Positions 27,120-36,383 are shown, counted from the first letter of the stretch. The stretch: 64,000 nt of DNA from Deferribacteres bacterium (GCA_020633675.1 JACKDE010000001.1:992001-1056000); one strand, 5' to 3'. Translations and numbers: made by a program. The notes: generated by a model from the sequence alone, not told the origin.

Positions 27120-28286
27120 GTGAAGTCCCCGAATCCCTTTGATTTTTATAATATGAATGCTCTGCTGTCCGATGAAGAGCGACAAGTGCGGGATGCCGTC
27201 CGCGAGTATTTAAGAAAAGAAGTGCAACCGGAGATCCGAGATTGTTTTCGCGAAGCAAAGTTTCCGCTGCATTTGGCGAAGGCTTTTGGCGAGCTTGGGC
27301 TGCTCGGCGCCAACCTCGAAGGTTACGATTGTCCGGGTTTGAATAATGTGGCGTACGGTCTGCTGATGCAGGAATTGGAGTACATCGATAGCGGTTTGCG
27401 CAGCTTTGCTTCAGTGCAGGGTGCGTTGGTGATGTACCCGATTTACACTTTTGGCTCCGAAGAACACAAACAGAAATATTTACCAAAACTTGCCAAAGGC
27501 GAAATGATCGGCTGCTTCGGTTTGACAGAGCCTGATTATGGCTCCAATCCGGGTGGCATGATTACTCGCGCCGAGCGTGTGTCTGGCGGATTTAAGCTCA
27601 ATGGCCGCAAAATGTGGATCACCAATGCTTCGCTCGCTGATGTCGCAGTGGTTTGGGCCAAACTCGATGGCAAAGTGCACGGCTTTTTGGTCGAAAAAGG
27701 CACCAAAGGATTTCAGCCCAAGCCCATGCATGGCAAGTTATCATTGCGGGCCTCGGACACCTCCGAGATTTTGCTGGATGATTGCGTGGTTCCGGAAGAA
27801 AATCTGCTACCCGGCTCCAATGGTCTGAAATCGCCACTTATGTGCCTGACGCAGGCACGTTATGGCATCGCCTGGGGCGTGATTGGTGCAGCAATTGCTT
27901 GCTTTGAAGAATCGCTCGAATATGCCAAAGGCCGGGTCATGTTTGATAAGCCGATTGCAGGCTTTCAGCTCACCCAAAACAAATTTGCACACATGATGAC
28001 CGAAATAACCAAGATGCAACTCCTGGTTTTACAACTGGGACGCATGAAAGACAAGGGTGAGATGCATCATGCACAGGTGAGCATGGCAAAGCGCAACAAC
28101 TGCTTTCATGCCCTGGAAATTGCACGCATGAGCCGACAAGTTCTCGGCGGCAACGGCATTATGGATGATTATGTTTCGATGCGACATGCAAACAACCTGG
28201 AGACAGTTATCACCTACGAAGGGACGCATGAGATTCATACGCTGGTGCTCGGAGAAGCAGCTACCGGCATCCAGGCCTATGCCTGA
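27120..28286 (+). CDS. acyl-CoA dehydrogenase, glutaryl-CoA dehydrogenase-like
   Basis: A 388-residue FAD enzyme of the acyl-CoA dehydrogenase fold. CFGLTEPDYGSNPGGMIT and GRKMWITNASLADVAVVWAK form the FAD/substrate site, and the C-terminal ETVITYEGTHEIHTLVLGEAATGIQAY is the glutaryl-CoA dehydrogenase pattern, with the catalytic Glu in YEGTHEI. Such enzymes oxidise and decarboxylate glutaryl-CoA to crotonyl-CoA in lysine and tryptophan degradation. The start is GTG, with AAAGGA ten bases upstream. No other degradation gene is adjacent, so the pathway assignment is an inference. Confidence 0.88.
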   Translation: MKSPNPFDFYNMNALLSDEERQVRDAVREYLRKEVQPEIRDCFREAKFPLHLAKAFGELGLLGANLEGYDCPGLNNVAYGLLMQELEYIDSGLRSFASVQGALVMYPIYTFGSEEHKQKYLPKLAKGEMIGCFGLTEPDYGSNPGGMITRAERVSGGFKLNGRKMWITNASLADVAVVWAKLDGKVHGFLVEKGTKGFQPKPMHGKLSLRASDTSEILLDDCVVPEENLLPGSNGLKSPLMCLTQARYGIAWGVIGAAIACFEESLEYAKGRVMFDKPIAGFQLTQNKFAHMMTEITKMQLLVLQLGRMKDKGEMHHAQVSMAKRNNCFHALEIARMSRQVLGGNGIMDDYVSMRHANNLETVITYEGTHEIHTLVLGEAATGIQAYA

Positions 28287-28342
28287 TTAAAAAAACTGCA
28301 CGAGCGGCACACATTTCCTGAGTTGGATTAAGCGAGTACAGA

Positions 28343-28738
28343 ATGAATGTGAATGCCTATAAAAAATTTACATTGGAACAAGCAAATGCACTGATTCCAG
28401 AACTGATTCGGCTGACCCAGTGTACCATGAAAAAACTAAAAATCGAAAGCGCAAAATGGCATGCCGAAGAAACCGGTAGTGTCATCGATGATGAGTCGGC
28501 TTATCATCAACGCTTGAACCGGTACTTAAGACAATGGGCAGATCAGGTGACTCGTTTGGGTGTGATGCCCAAGGGCTATTTTACCTGTGATTTTGTATCG
28601 CCGAATCCCGAACGACTCTTTTGCTGGAATTATGGTGAAACCGAGATTTGTTTTACCCACAAAACATCGGAATCATTCAAAGACCGGATTCCGCTCGATA
28701 ATCCGGAACTTCAAGGATTTGAAGTTTCCCTAAACTAA
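28343..28738 (+). CDS. DUF2203-family protein
   Basis: A 131-residue protein matching the DUF2203 layout: KKFTLEQANALIPELIRL at the N-terminus, a helical centre, GVMPKGYFTCDFVSP, and the closing strand pattern LFCWNYGETEICFTHKTSESFKDRIPL, which corresponds to the family's W-x-x-GEPEI-x-x-xH ending. The function of the family is unknown. It follows the acyl-CoA dehydrogenase by 56 bases and precedes the small Cys-containing gene by 15, so these may form a transcript with rny. Confidence 0.8.
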   Translation: MNVNAYKKFTLEQANALIPELIRLTQCTMKKLKIESAKWHAEETGSVIDDESAYHQRLNRYLRQWADQVTRLGVMPKGYFTCDFVSPNPERLFCWNYGETEICFTHKTSESFKDRIPLDNPELQGFEVSLN

Positions 28739-28753
28739 CTTAGGACACACATC

Positions 28754-29155
28754 ATGCAAACGGAACTTGAAGACAAATTAAGTTTAGGGCAAAAGCTGGA
28801 GCTCATTGTCCGTTTGATCAATCGACAAACGATTCGATCCTTTTTAGATACATTAACCACGCATCAGCTTGCGCAGGCGCACAGCTTTTTGTGGGATCTG
28901 ATGGTGGAGTTTCATGTCCAAACGCAAAACCGTGAATTTCAGCGCGAAGAGGTGACATCTGAAATGGTCTCGTCCGCAAAATATCAAAAAATGCAGAATT
29001 GCGATTTGCGTATCGATCATTGCAAGGGTGTTGAATGCATTTGGTCGAATCCAATCTGTGCTGGCACGAAAGTGAAAAACAATATGGAAGTGATGGCCAG
29101 GCAAATTTTTAAATATTTCGACGGCGTCAAGGATGCCGCGCATGTTTTGCATTAA
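28754..29155 (+). CDS. hypothetical protein with four clustered cysteines
   Basis: A 133-residue protein I do not recognise. The first 75 residues are predicted helical and polar. Four Cys follow at 83, 90, 95 and 102 (spacing Cx6Cx4Cx6C, in NCDLRIDHC and GVECIWSNPIC), a spacing suited to zinc or iron-sulfur binding, then a short helical tail. No signal peptide. It sits between DUF2203 and rny; rny would begin 80 bases downstream. Whether it acts with RNase Y is unknown. Confidence 0.75.
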   Translation: MQTELEDKLSLGQKLELIVRLINRQTIRSFLDTLTTHQLAQAHSFLWDLMVEFHVQTQNREFQREEVTSEMVSSAKYQKMQNCDLRIDHCKGVECIWSNPICAGTKVKNNMEVMARQIFKYFDGVKDAAHVLH

Positions 29156-29235
29156 TCCTGCGGCCTGCAAAAATTCGAGCATCATTGCCATTCGATGAAT
29201 GGTGTTGCTCTTTCAACCTAAAACGAACCAAAAAT

Positions 29236-30780
29236 ATGAGTACAATAACAATTCTTGAGATATTTGCCGCATTCCTGCTGGGCGGTGTTGCATGCTTTCT
29301 TTTTATGAAGCTGCGCTTAAAAACAGCGGAAAAATCAGCCAGCGAACTGGTGCAGGAAGCCAAACGCAAAATCGAACGCGAACGCAACCAGACTATTCTG
29401 AAAGCAAAAGAAGAGTGGCTGCGTACCCGCGACCAACAGGAATCGGAAATTAAAAAGCGTGCGGAAAAGCTGGATGAACTGGAAGCACAAACGCTTGACT
29501 TTGAGAAAAAAGTGAGCAAGCGAGAGGAACAACTTAAGATAAAAGAGAGTCAGCTAACGCAACGGGAGAATGATCTGGCGGCACAGCGCGACGCTCTTAA
29601 AGCCAAAGATGAAGAGCTCATGCGGATCATCCATTCACAAAATGAAGAGCTCTCAAAAGTCAGCGGCATGTCTGTTGAAGATGCTAAAACCAAGTTGCTG
29701 GAAAACCTGCGAAAAGAATATCGTCAGGAAGCAGCAGAGATTTATAAAACACTCGTCGATGAGTCCAAGAACAACGCCAGCCGCGAAGCAAAGAAGATCA
29801 TCACCTATGCGATTGAAAAGCTTGCGTCCGAATATGCTTCCGAAAGCTCGCTGGCCGTCGTCGCTTTGCCTTCTGAAGAAGTCAAAGGTCGCATCATTGG
29901 GCGGGATGGCAGGAATATTAAATCGTTCGAAGCAGCATCTGGTGTCAAGTTGATTGTTGACGATACCCCGGAAGCCGTGGTCATTTCGTGCTTCGATCCC
30001 GTGCAGCGTGAAATCGCGCGCCTGGGACTGGAAAAGCTGGTGAGCAATGGTAAGATTCATCCCCAGCGTATAGAAGAAGTGCTCAAACAGAGTGAACAAG
30101 AGGTTGAGAAAAATATCTGGCGTGCAGGCAACGAAGTGATCGCTGGTGTCGGGGTCGGCAAAATGCACCCGGATTTGATCCGCACCCTTGGTAAATTGCA
30201 CTATCGTACAAGCTATGGTCAAAATGTGCTCAAGCATTCAAAGGAAGTAGCGATGCTGTGCAGCGCTATGGCAGCTGAGTTGAAACTCGATACCAAAATG
30301 GCACGGCGTGCCGGGCTGATGCATGACATCGGCAAGGCAGTGAGCCAAAGCCAGGAAGGAACCCATACTCAGCTTGGTGAAGAGCTTTGCAAGAAATACA
30401 ATGAGCATCCGGTCGTGCTCAATGCGATTGCATCTCATCATGAGGATGTGCCGGCAGACAACCTGTATTCGGTGTTGGTCGCCGCAGCTGATGCGATAAG
30501 CGGCAGCCGTCCTGGTGCTCGCCGCGATACCCTCGATGGCTATATCCGGCGCATAGAAAGCCTTGAGAAGATTGCGGATTCGTTCGATGGTGTCGAGAAA
30601 TCCTTTGCGATTTCAGCAGGACGTGAGGTGCGTGTGATCGTGCAGCCGGAGAAAGTTTCGGACGCAGAAGCGGATCTGCTTTCTGCCGAAATTGCCAAAA
30701 AAATCCAAGATGATTTAGATTATCCCGGACAGGTCAAAATTACGGTGATCCGTGAATCAAAATCTGTCGCTTACGCTTAA
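29236..30780 (+). CDS. rny: ribonuclease Y
   Basis: RNase Y is a membrane-anchored endoribonuclease initiating mRNA decay. Residues 5-24 form the N-terminal transmembrane segment (ILEIFAAFLLGGVACFLFM), a long charged coiled coil follows (about 30-150), then the KH domain with GRIIGRDGRNIKSFE, and the HD domain with GLMHDIGKAVSQ and the His/Asp motif ASHHEDVPADN. Length 514 is typical. The ATG at 29236 is chosen over an upstream in-frame start because the membrane segment then begins directly, although no strong ribosome site is seen. Confidence 0.96.
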   Translation: MSTITILEIFAAFLLGGVACFLFMKLRLKTAEKSASELVQEAKRKIERERNQTILKAKEEWLRTRDQQESEIKKRAEKLDELEAQTLDFEKKVSKREEQLKIKESQLTQRENDLAAQRDALKAKDEELMRIIHSQNEELSKVSGMSVEDAKTKLLENLRKEYRQEAAEIYKTLVDESKNNASREAKKIITYAIEKLASEYASESSLAVVALPSEEVKGRIIGRDGRNIKSFEAASGVKLIVDDTPEAVVISCFDPVQREIARLGLEKLVSNGKIHPQRIEEVLKQSEQEVEKNIWRAGNEVIAGVGVGKMHPDLIRTLGKLHYRTSYGQNVLKHSKEVAMLCSAMAAELKLDTKMARRAGLMHDIGKAVSQSQEGTHTQLGEELCKKYNEHPVVLNAIASHHEDVPADNLYSVLVAAADAISGSRPGARRDTLDGYIRRIESLEKIADSFDGVEKSFAISAGREVRVIVQPEKVSDAEADLLSAEIAKKIQDDLDYPGQVKITVIRESKSVAYA

Positions 30781-30794
30781 AACGGAGTCGTATT

Positions 30795-31256
30795 ATGCAA
30801 CGAAAAGTACGTGTTTATATTGCTTTGGCTGTTATCGTTACGGCAATGGCGTTTTTAATGATTAGCGGTTTCAACACAGAAACCATGGTCTACAGCGTTA
30901 CCATTTCGGAGCTGAAAGCAAAAGGTGATGATGCCTATGCCAAAGGCTACCGGGTAAATGGCTTCGTCGATCCAAACACCATACAAAAATCTGCAGATAT
31001 GCTGACCGTCAATTTTGTGGTGAAGGATGAAGCTGAAAACATGCCAGTAGAGTACAACGGCATTTTGCCAGACACATTCAAGCCGAGCACCTTCGATGGC
31101 GATATTGAAGTCTTGCTGGAAGGCAAGTTTCGACAGGATGGCACATTTATGGCAACCAATATTATGACCAAATGTGCAAGCAAGTATGATCCGGCCGAAG
31201 GTGGTGAAACCAAAACCTACGGTCCGATGTCGGGATCGATGTCCGGAACGGATTGA
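30795..31256 (+). CDS. ccmE: cytochrome c maturation haem chaperone CcmE, cysteine (CxxxY) variant
   Basis: CcmE carries haem covalently to the CcmF ligase in cytochrome c maturation. A membrane anchor (residues 8-25, IALAVIVTAMAFLMISGF) is followed by the OB fold: YRVNGFVDPNTIQ, LTVNFVVKDEAENMPVEYNGILPDTF and VLLEGKFRQDGTFMATNIMTKC. The haem-attachment position reads CASKY, with Cys127 and Tyr131, in place of the usual His-x-x-x-Tyr. This CxxxY form is known from variant Ccm systems in some Desulfovibrio and archaea. Length 153 and the fold are otherwise normal. It precedes ccmF by 147 bases. Confidence 0.9.
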   Translation: MQRKVRVYIALAVIVTAMAFLMISGFNTETMVYSVTISELKAKGDDAYAKGYRVNGFVDPNTIQKSADMLTVNFVVKDEAENMPVEYNGILPDTFKPSTFDGDIEVLLEGKFRQDGTFMATNIMTKCASKYDPAEGGETKTYGPMSGSMSGTD

Positions 31257-31403
31257 ATTATCGCGCCGCTCAATAAAAGCGATAGGCTGCGCCGCGCTAT
31301 CGTATTATTCCACGCATTCGAATTTTGAGACTGTGAAGATGGACCTACTGCAACCGTATCACCGCTCAGAAATGCAAGCAAATTAAGGAAGGGAGTTCTC
31401 ACC

Positions 31404-33407
31404 ATGCTGGCTGAATATGGCCTTTTGATATTGGTACTGGCGCTCGCGTGCTCAGTGTATTCGGTTGTCGCCTATTTTCTAGGAGCACAAAAGCAAATCG
31501 CCGACTTAGTGCACTCCGCCAAAAATGCAACCATCGCTTCAACGGCGTTGCTCACCTTGGCAATTCTTGCTGTTGTGCAAGCGTTGATGGCTAACGATTT
31601 TAGCTATGAATATGTGGCAAGCTATTCCAGCATCGCACTGCCAACCTTCTATAAAGTGACCTCGCTGTGGGCGGGGCAGGCAGGCTCGCTGCTTTTCTGG
31701 GGATGGATACTCTCTGTTTATATGCTATTAGTGATTTACAATTACCGAAACGATTTTGAACGAATTTTACCTTATGGACTTGGCACACTTTCGGTGGTGG
31801 TGGTGTTTTTCGTTGCGTTGGTCATCTTCGTGCCGCATGCACAGCCATTCGCCAAGCTCGCCAATGCACCGCTCGATGGCCGCGGACTGAATCCTCTGCT
31901 GCAGCATCCTGCAATGGCAATCCACCCGCCGATTTTATACCTGGGCTACGTTGGTTTCGCGATTCCGTTCGCATTTGCCTTTGGCGCTCTGCTCAGCGGC
32001 CACATCGATAATCGTTGGGTTCGCACCGTACGCCGCTGGACAATCGTGCCGTGGTTTTTCCTCGGTATCGGCATCCTGCTCGGTGGAAAATGGGCCTACA
32101 TGGAACTCGGCTGGGGTGGCTATTGGGCATGGGATCCGGTAGAAAACGCAGCGTTCATGCCCTGGTTGACTGGTACTGCATTCCTGCATTCGATTATGAT
32201 TCAGGAAAAGAAAAGCATGTTGAAAATTTGGAATGTGGTTTTGATCTTTCTCACATTCATTTTGTCGATTTTCGGCACGTTTTTAACCCGAAGCGGTATC
32301 ATTTCTTCCGTGCACTCATTTACGGCATCGGGCATCGGGCCGCTTTTTCTCAGCTTTGTGGTCGTCTGCGTCGTTGTCTCTTTCGGATTGCTCTACTACA
32401 AGAAAGACCTGCTGAAAAGCGAAACACGCATCGAGTCGGTTGTATCGCGTGAATCGGCATTTTTGATCAACAATGTCGTGTTTGTCGGTGCGTGCTTTGC
32501 CGTCTTTTGGGGCACGGTTTTTCCGGTTATTTCCGAAGCGGTACGCGGCATTAAAATTACTGTTGGGCCGCCGTGGTTCAATTCGGTAAATATTCCAATA
32601 TTCCTGTTCTTGCTTTTCCTGACCGGCGTCGGGCCGCTGGTTGCCTGGCGCAAATCTTCCACGCAATATCTTAAAAAGCTGTTTCTGAAGCCGATTATCG
32701 CGACGGTATTGACGGCTGTTGCTTTGATTGTAGCAGGTATCACTGCTGTCTATGCGATCATCTCTTTTTCCCTGTGCGTCTTCGTTACTGCGACGATCAT
32801 TGCGGAATTCCATCGCGGGGCACGCGCTCGTATGAAAAACCACAATGAGAGCTATTTCAGCAGTCTGTTTGAATTGACCAAGAAGAACAAGCGCAGATAC
32901 GGCGGCTACGTTGTGCATTTCGCGATTGTGCTGATCTTTTTTGGCGTAACCGGTGCAGCTTTTGACACAGAAGTGGAGACCAGCATCGCAAAAGGCGAAT
33001 CGGTAAAAGTTGGGCGGTACGAAGCGCGATATGACGCCTTTGACGCCAAGAAAGACGATCACAAGGAAGTCTACGAAGCCAAACTCACGCTTACACGCGG
33101 CGGCGAATATGTGACCACGGTGAATCCGCAGCGGCATTTTTACCTGGTGCAAGAGCAGCCAACCACAGAAGTGGCTGTGCACAGCACATTTATGGAAGAT
33201 TTTTATGTGGTCCTGGTTGGCTGGGAAGACAATGCAGCCAAAGCCAGTTTTCATTTTTACCTGAAACCATTGGTCAACTGGGTATGGATTGGTGGTATGA
33301 TTTTGGCGCTCGGCACGGTGATTACTCTGCTGCCCAACAGGCAGGAACTGCAGAAAACCAAATCGAGCGAACACCGATCGAAACGCACCAAAGCACCTGT
33401 TGCATAG
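31404..33407 (+). CDS. ccmF: cytochrome c haem lyase CcmF
   Basis: CcmF is the membrane haem ligase of the Ccm system. The protein has 667 residues and more than a dozen hydrophobic segments; the diagnostic tryptophan-rich periplasmic WWD domain reads WGGYWAWDPVENAAFMPWL (about residues 235-253), with GKWAYMELGWG before it and GTFLTRSGIISSVHSF after. The C-terminal soluble domain (beta strands around VKVGRYEARYDAFDAKK) and a final membrane helix are present. AAGGAAGGGAG before the ATG sets the start. ccmA-D and ccmG/H are not within this window. Confidence 0.93.
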   Translation: MLAEYGLLILVLALACSVYSVVAYFLGAQKQIADLVHSAKNATIASTALLTLAILAVVQALMANDFSYEYVASYSSIALPTFYKVTSLWAGQAGSLLFWGWILSVYMLLVIYNYRNDFERILPYGLGTLSVVVVFFVALVIFVPHAQPFAKLANAPLDGRGLNPLLQHPAMAIHPPILYLGYVGFAIPFAFAFGALLSGHIDNRWVRTVRRWTIVPWFFLGIGILLGGKWAYMELGWGGYWAWDPVENAAFMPWLTGTAFLHSIMIQEKKSMLKIWNVVLIFLTFILSIFGTFLTRSGIISSVHSFTASGIGPLFLSFVVVCVVVSFGLLYYKKDLLKSETRIESVVSRESAFLINNVVFVGACFAVFWGTVFPVISEAVRGIKITVGPPWFNSVNIPIFLFLLFLTGVGPLVAWRKSSTQYLKKLFLKPIIATVLTAVALIVAGITAVYAIISFSLCVFVTATIIAEFHRGARARMKNHNESYFSSLFELTKKNKRRYGGYVVHFAIVLIFFGVTGAAFDTEVETSIAKGESVKVGRYEARYDAFDAKKDDHKEVYEAKLTLTRGGEYVTTVNPQRHFYLVQEQPTTEVAVHSTFMEDFYVVLVGWEDNAAKASFHFYLKPLVNWVWIGGMILALGTVITLLPNRQELQKTKSSEHRSKRTKAPVA

Positions 33408-33422
33408 TTTTATCATAGGAGA

Positions 33423-33437
33423 CAGGGCAATTCCCTG
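33423..33437 (+). other. small hairpin between the ribosome site and start of add
   Basis: CAGGG (33423-33427), loop CAATT, CCCTG (33433-33437). It lies between AGGAG (33417-33421) and the ATG at 33447. Folding the hairpin reduces the effective spacing from 25 bases to about ten. Confidence 0.6.
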
Positions 33438-33446
33438 AAATAAAAT

Positions 33447-34484
33447 ATGGCTGAAATCACGCGCGAGCTGATCGCAAAATTGCCAAAGACCGATCTGCAT
33501 ATTCACCTTGATGGCTCACTGCGGCCAGCGACGATCGTTGAACTGGCAAAGAAGCACAATGCCTATCTGCCCACCTACGATGTCGCAGAATTGGGTGAAT
33601 ATCTCACGGTGCAGGGCAAAGTTGATAATCTGGAACGTTATCTCGAAAAATTTGACATCACGCTGTCGGTAATGCAGGATGTTGAGTCGTTGCGGCGGAC
33701 CGCATTTGAGTTGGCTGAAGATGCAGCAAAGGATAACGTTCGGTACATGGAAGTGCGCTACAGCCCGATTTTGCATCAAAAGGCTGGTCTGGAGCTGGAA
33801 GAGATTGTCGACGCTGTATTGGCAGGCTTGCGCGAAGCCGAGGACCATTTCAATATTCGCACCGGCGTGATCATTTGTGGCATTCGAAGCATCAATCCGC
33901 AGACTTCGCTGCTGCTCGCTGAGTTGGCAGTGAAGTACAAAGGAAAAGGCGTTGTTGCTTTTGATCTGGCCGGTGCTGAATATAATTTTCCAGCAAAAGA
34001 TCACGTGAAAGCATTTTATCAGGCACGCAACAACAATATTAATACGACCTTGCACGCCGGCGAGGCCTTTGGGCCAGCCAGCATTCACCAGGCGATCCAT
34101 TACTGCGGCGCTCACCGAATTGGGCACGGAACACGCCTCATCGAAGACGATGATCTGCTCAACTATGTACGCGACCACCGTATTCCGCTGGAGATTTGCC
34201 TGCTGAGCAATGTGCAAACCCAGAGTGTGCCATCAATCGAATCGCATCCGTTTAAAACTTACCTGGACAAACAATTGCGGATTACACTCAACACGGATAA
34301 TACGCTGATTAGTGGCACGACCATGACAAACGAGTTGGACCTTGCGACGCAGACCTTTGATCTTTCGCCGGAGCAGCTTTGCAAAGTGATTTTAAACGGA
34401 TTTAAGAGTGTGTTCCTGCCTTTTGACGAAAAAGTCGAGATCTATCAAAAGGCCAAAGCGGAATTAAAGCAACTTCTTGTTTAG
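33447..34484 (+). CDS. add: adenosine deaminase
   Basis: Deaminates adenosine or deoxyadenosine to inosine. The zinc-binding start is KTDLHIHLDGSLRP (about residues 13-26), further ligands are in NTTLHAGEAFGP (His) and the catalytic His-Gly segment is AHRIGHGTRLIED; the last Asp is in LNTDNTLISGTTMTNE, the NTDN form common in bacterial Add proteins. Length 345 is normal. An in-frame TAA three bases upstream of ATG-AAT excludes any earlier start, so the distant AGGAG must be the ribosome site. Cytoplasmic. Confidence 0.95.
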   Translation: MAEITRELIAKLPKTDLHIHLDGSLRPATIVELAKKHNAYLPTYDVAELGEYLTVQGKVDNLERYLEKFDITLSVMQDVESLRRTAFELAEDAAKDNVRYMEVRYSPILHQKAGLELEEIVDAVLAGLREAEDHFNIRTGVIICGIRSINPQTSLLLAELAVKYKGKGVVAFDLAGAEYNFPAKDHVKAFYQARNNNINTTLHAGEAFGPASIHQAIHYCGAHRIGHGTRLIEDDDLLNYVRDHRIPLEICLLSNVQTQSVPSIESHPFKTYLDKQLRITLNTDNTLISGTTMTNELDLATQTFDLSPEQLCKVILNGFKSVFLPFDEKVEIYQKAKAELKQLLV

Positions 34485-34657
34485 CGAAGTTGATTCTGCC
34501 TCAGCATACGGAATTTGATGCTGCAATTTTCGAGACACCATGTCCGGCTGAAGCGCATGGCCCATTCGATAAATTGTTCAAATACCGTGCTCTCTGTTTC
34601 ATCATGCCCCGAATATCGATCATCCCACTTATCAATAGTTGAACAAGGAAAAGACTC

Positions 34658-34966
34658 ATGTCGAATTTTGTAAAAGCGGCATCGCTGCGAGAAGTGAAGC
34701 CCGGCACAGGTTTGCAGGTTCATGTGCAAGGCAAGGATATTGCAATTTTCAATGTTGATGGCACCATCTATGCGACCGATGATCGCTGCTCTCATGCTGA
34801 TGCTCCGCTCAGCGATGGTGAAATCGAAGGCTGCGAGGTGGAATGCCCGCTGCATGGTGCACGATTTGATTTGCGGACTGGAGAGAACCTGACTCCGCCC
34901 GCATGGGAACCTGTGCAAACGTATGAAGTGAAGCTCGACGGCGATGAAATTTATATCGCCACCTAA
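34658..34966 (+). CDS. Rieske-type [2Fe-2S] ferredoxin
   Basis: A 102-residue soluble Rieske ferredoxin, the small electron carrier of dioxygenase or nitrite-reductase-like systems. The two cluster motifs are CSHADAPLS (CxH) and CPLHGARFDL (CxxH), about residues 45-70, in the standard order, followed by the closing strands QTYEVKLDGDEIYI. AACAAGGAAAAG precedes the ATG. No oxygenase or reductase partner is adjacent; the acyl-CoA dehydrogenase downstream has a separate promoter. Confidence 0.92.
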   Translation: MSNFVKAASLREVKPGTGLQVHVQGKDIAIFNVDGTIYATDDRCSHADAPLSDGEIEGCEVECPLHGARFDLRTGENLTPPAWEPVQTYEVKLDGDEIYIAT

Positions 34967-35022
34967 GCCGATGTGCTGTATCTTCCTGCCTTCATAAATC
35001 TGTTTACTTCAGCTAAAATCAA

Positions 35023-35050
35023 TTGACATTGCATCGGAATTCCTTATCTT
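35023..35050 (+). promoter_or_regulatory. sigma-70-like promoter of the acyl-CoA dehydrogenase gene
   Basis: TTGACA (35023-35028), 16-base spacer, TATCTT (35045-35050). It would leave a leader of about 180 bases before the ATG at 35238. Identified by eye. Confidence 0.5.
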
Positions 35051-35237
35051 TTTGGCAGCCCACCAACAGAAGTTCACAATGATCGATTGAAAACATGAAG
35101 CAAAATACTATTGGCGCCACAATTCTGCATCCGAGATTGATCGACACGCCAATTTGTATTTGCATTTTTCCCACCATTCTTTCTGCATTGACCCAACTTT
35201 TTTTCTGCAAAAACACTTCTAAGCTCGGAGGAGTACA

Positions 35238-36383
35238 ATGTTGAATTTTGGCTTGTCCGACGAGCAGGAACAATTCCGCTCTCTGGCGCATGAATTTGCC
35301 GTTCAGGAGATTCGTTCGATCGCAGCAGAACTGGATCAGCAAGAAAAATTTCCGTCAGATTTGATGCAAAAGGCTTTTGATATCGGCTTGATGAATTGCC
35401 ACATTCCTGAATCCTGCGGCGGCATGGCACTCGGTACGTTGGAAGAGAGTCTGATCGCGGAAGAAATAGGGTGGGGCTGTACAGGCGTTGCGACCTCATT
35501 GAGTTGCAATACACTTGCGCAGGCCCCCATCATTGTCGCGGGCAATGATGAGCAAAAAAAGCAGTTTCTCGGCCCGATGACGGAAACGCTGAGCTACTGC
35601 TCCTATTGTGTGACTGAGCCAGATGCTGGCAGCGATGTACAAAACCTGCAAACCGCTGCCCGGAAAGTCGGCAACGATTATGTCATTAATGGCCAGAAAA
35701 TCTGGATTACCAACGCCGGGTACGCCAACTGGTTTTTTGTTTTAGCCTATACCGACAAAGGGAAGGGCTATCGAGGCTTGAGCGGCTTTATTGTGCCAGC
35801 TTCACTCGAAGGCATCTATGTCGGCAAAAAGGAGCATAAAATGGGGCAACGCTGCTCAGACACACGTTCAGTGACTTTCTCCGATGTAGTCGTACCGGCG
35901 CAAAATCTGCTCGGAAAGGAAGGCGATGGCTGGAAAGCAGCGATGGCGGCATTCGATCACTCGCGACCGGTGGTGGCGTCTTCGGCTGTGGGCCTGGCGC
36001 GAGCAGCAATGGAGTATGCAGTCGATTACGCTAAAGAGCGACGCACGTTTGGGGTGCCGATCGCAGCGCACCAGGCAATCGGCTTTATGATTGCTGAGAT
36101 GGCACGCGACATTGAGTCTGCACGTCTGCTGGTGCTGCAAGCAGGCTGGACCATCGATAGCGGCAAACGAAACACCTTGCAGGCTGCCTTCGCCAAACTC
36201 ACTGCTGCCGACACCGCCATGAAAGTATCGACCGATGCTGTGCAGGTCTTCGGTGGTTATGGCTACTCGCGCGAATATCCGGTTGAAAAGCTGATGCGCG
36301 ACGCCAAGATTTTTCAGATTTATGAAGGTACCAGTCAAATACAGAAACTGATCATCGCCAAAGAAATTTTTGAGCGAAAGTAG
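35238..36383 (+). CDS. acyl-CoA dehydrogenase (short/medium-chain type)
   Basis: A 381-residue FAD acyl-CoA dehydrogenase of beta-oxidation. CVTEPDAGSDVQNLQTAA and GQKIWITNAGYANWFFV are the FAD-binding segments, RTFGVPIAAHQAIGFMIAEMA is the central helix, and the C-terminus QVFGGYGYSREYPVEKLMRDAKIFQIYEGTSQIQ has the catalytic Glu in YEGTSQI, as in medium-chain enzymes. GGAGGAG seven bases before the ATG is a strong ribosome site. Electron-transfer flavoprotein genes are not in the window. Confidence 0.93.
   Translation: MLNFGLSDEQEQFRSLAHEFAVQEIRSIAAELDQQEKFPSDLMQKAFDIGLMNCHIPESCGGMALGTLEESLIAEEIGWGCTGVATSLSCNTLAQAPIIVAGNDEQKKQFLGPMTETLSYCSYCVTEPDAGSDVQNLQTAARKVGNDYVINGQKIWITNAGYANWFFVLAYTDKGKGYRGLSGFIVPASLEGIYVGKKEHKMGQRCSDTRSVTFSDVVVPAQNLLGKEGDGWKAAMAAFDHSRPVVASSAVGLARAAMEYAVDYAKERRTFGVPIAAHQAIGFMIAEMARDIESARLLVLQAGWTIDSGKRNTLQAAFAKLTAADTAMKVSTDAVQVFGGYGYSREYPVEKLMRDAKIFQIYEGTSQIQKLIIAKEIFERK

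Noticed and set aside
32316..33506. Long minus-strand open frame (396 codons) antisense to ccmF
   Set aside because: Lies wholly antisense to well-conserved ccmF, has no recognisable domain, and has a composition typical of an antisense shadow.
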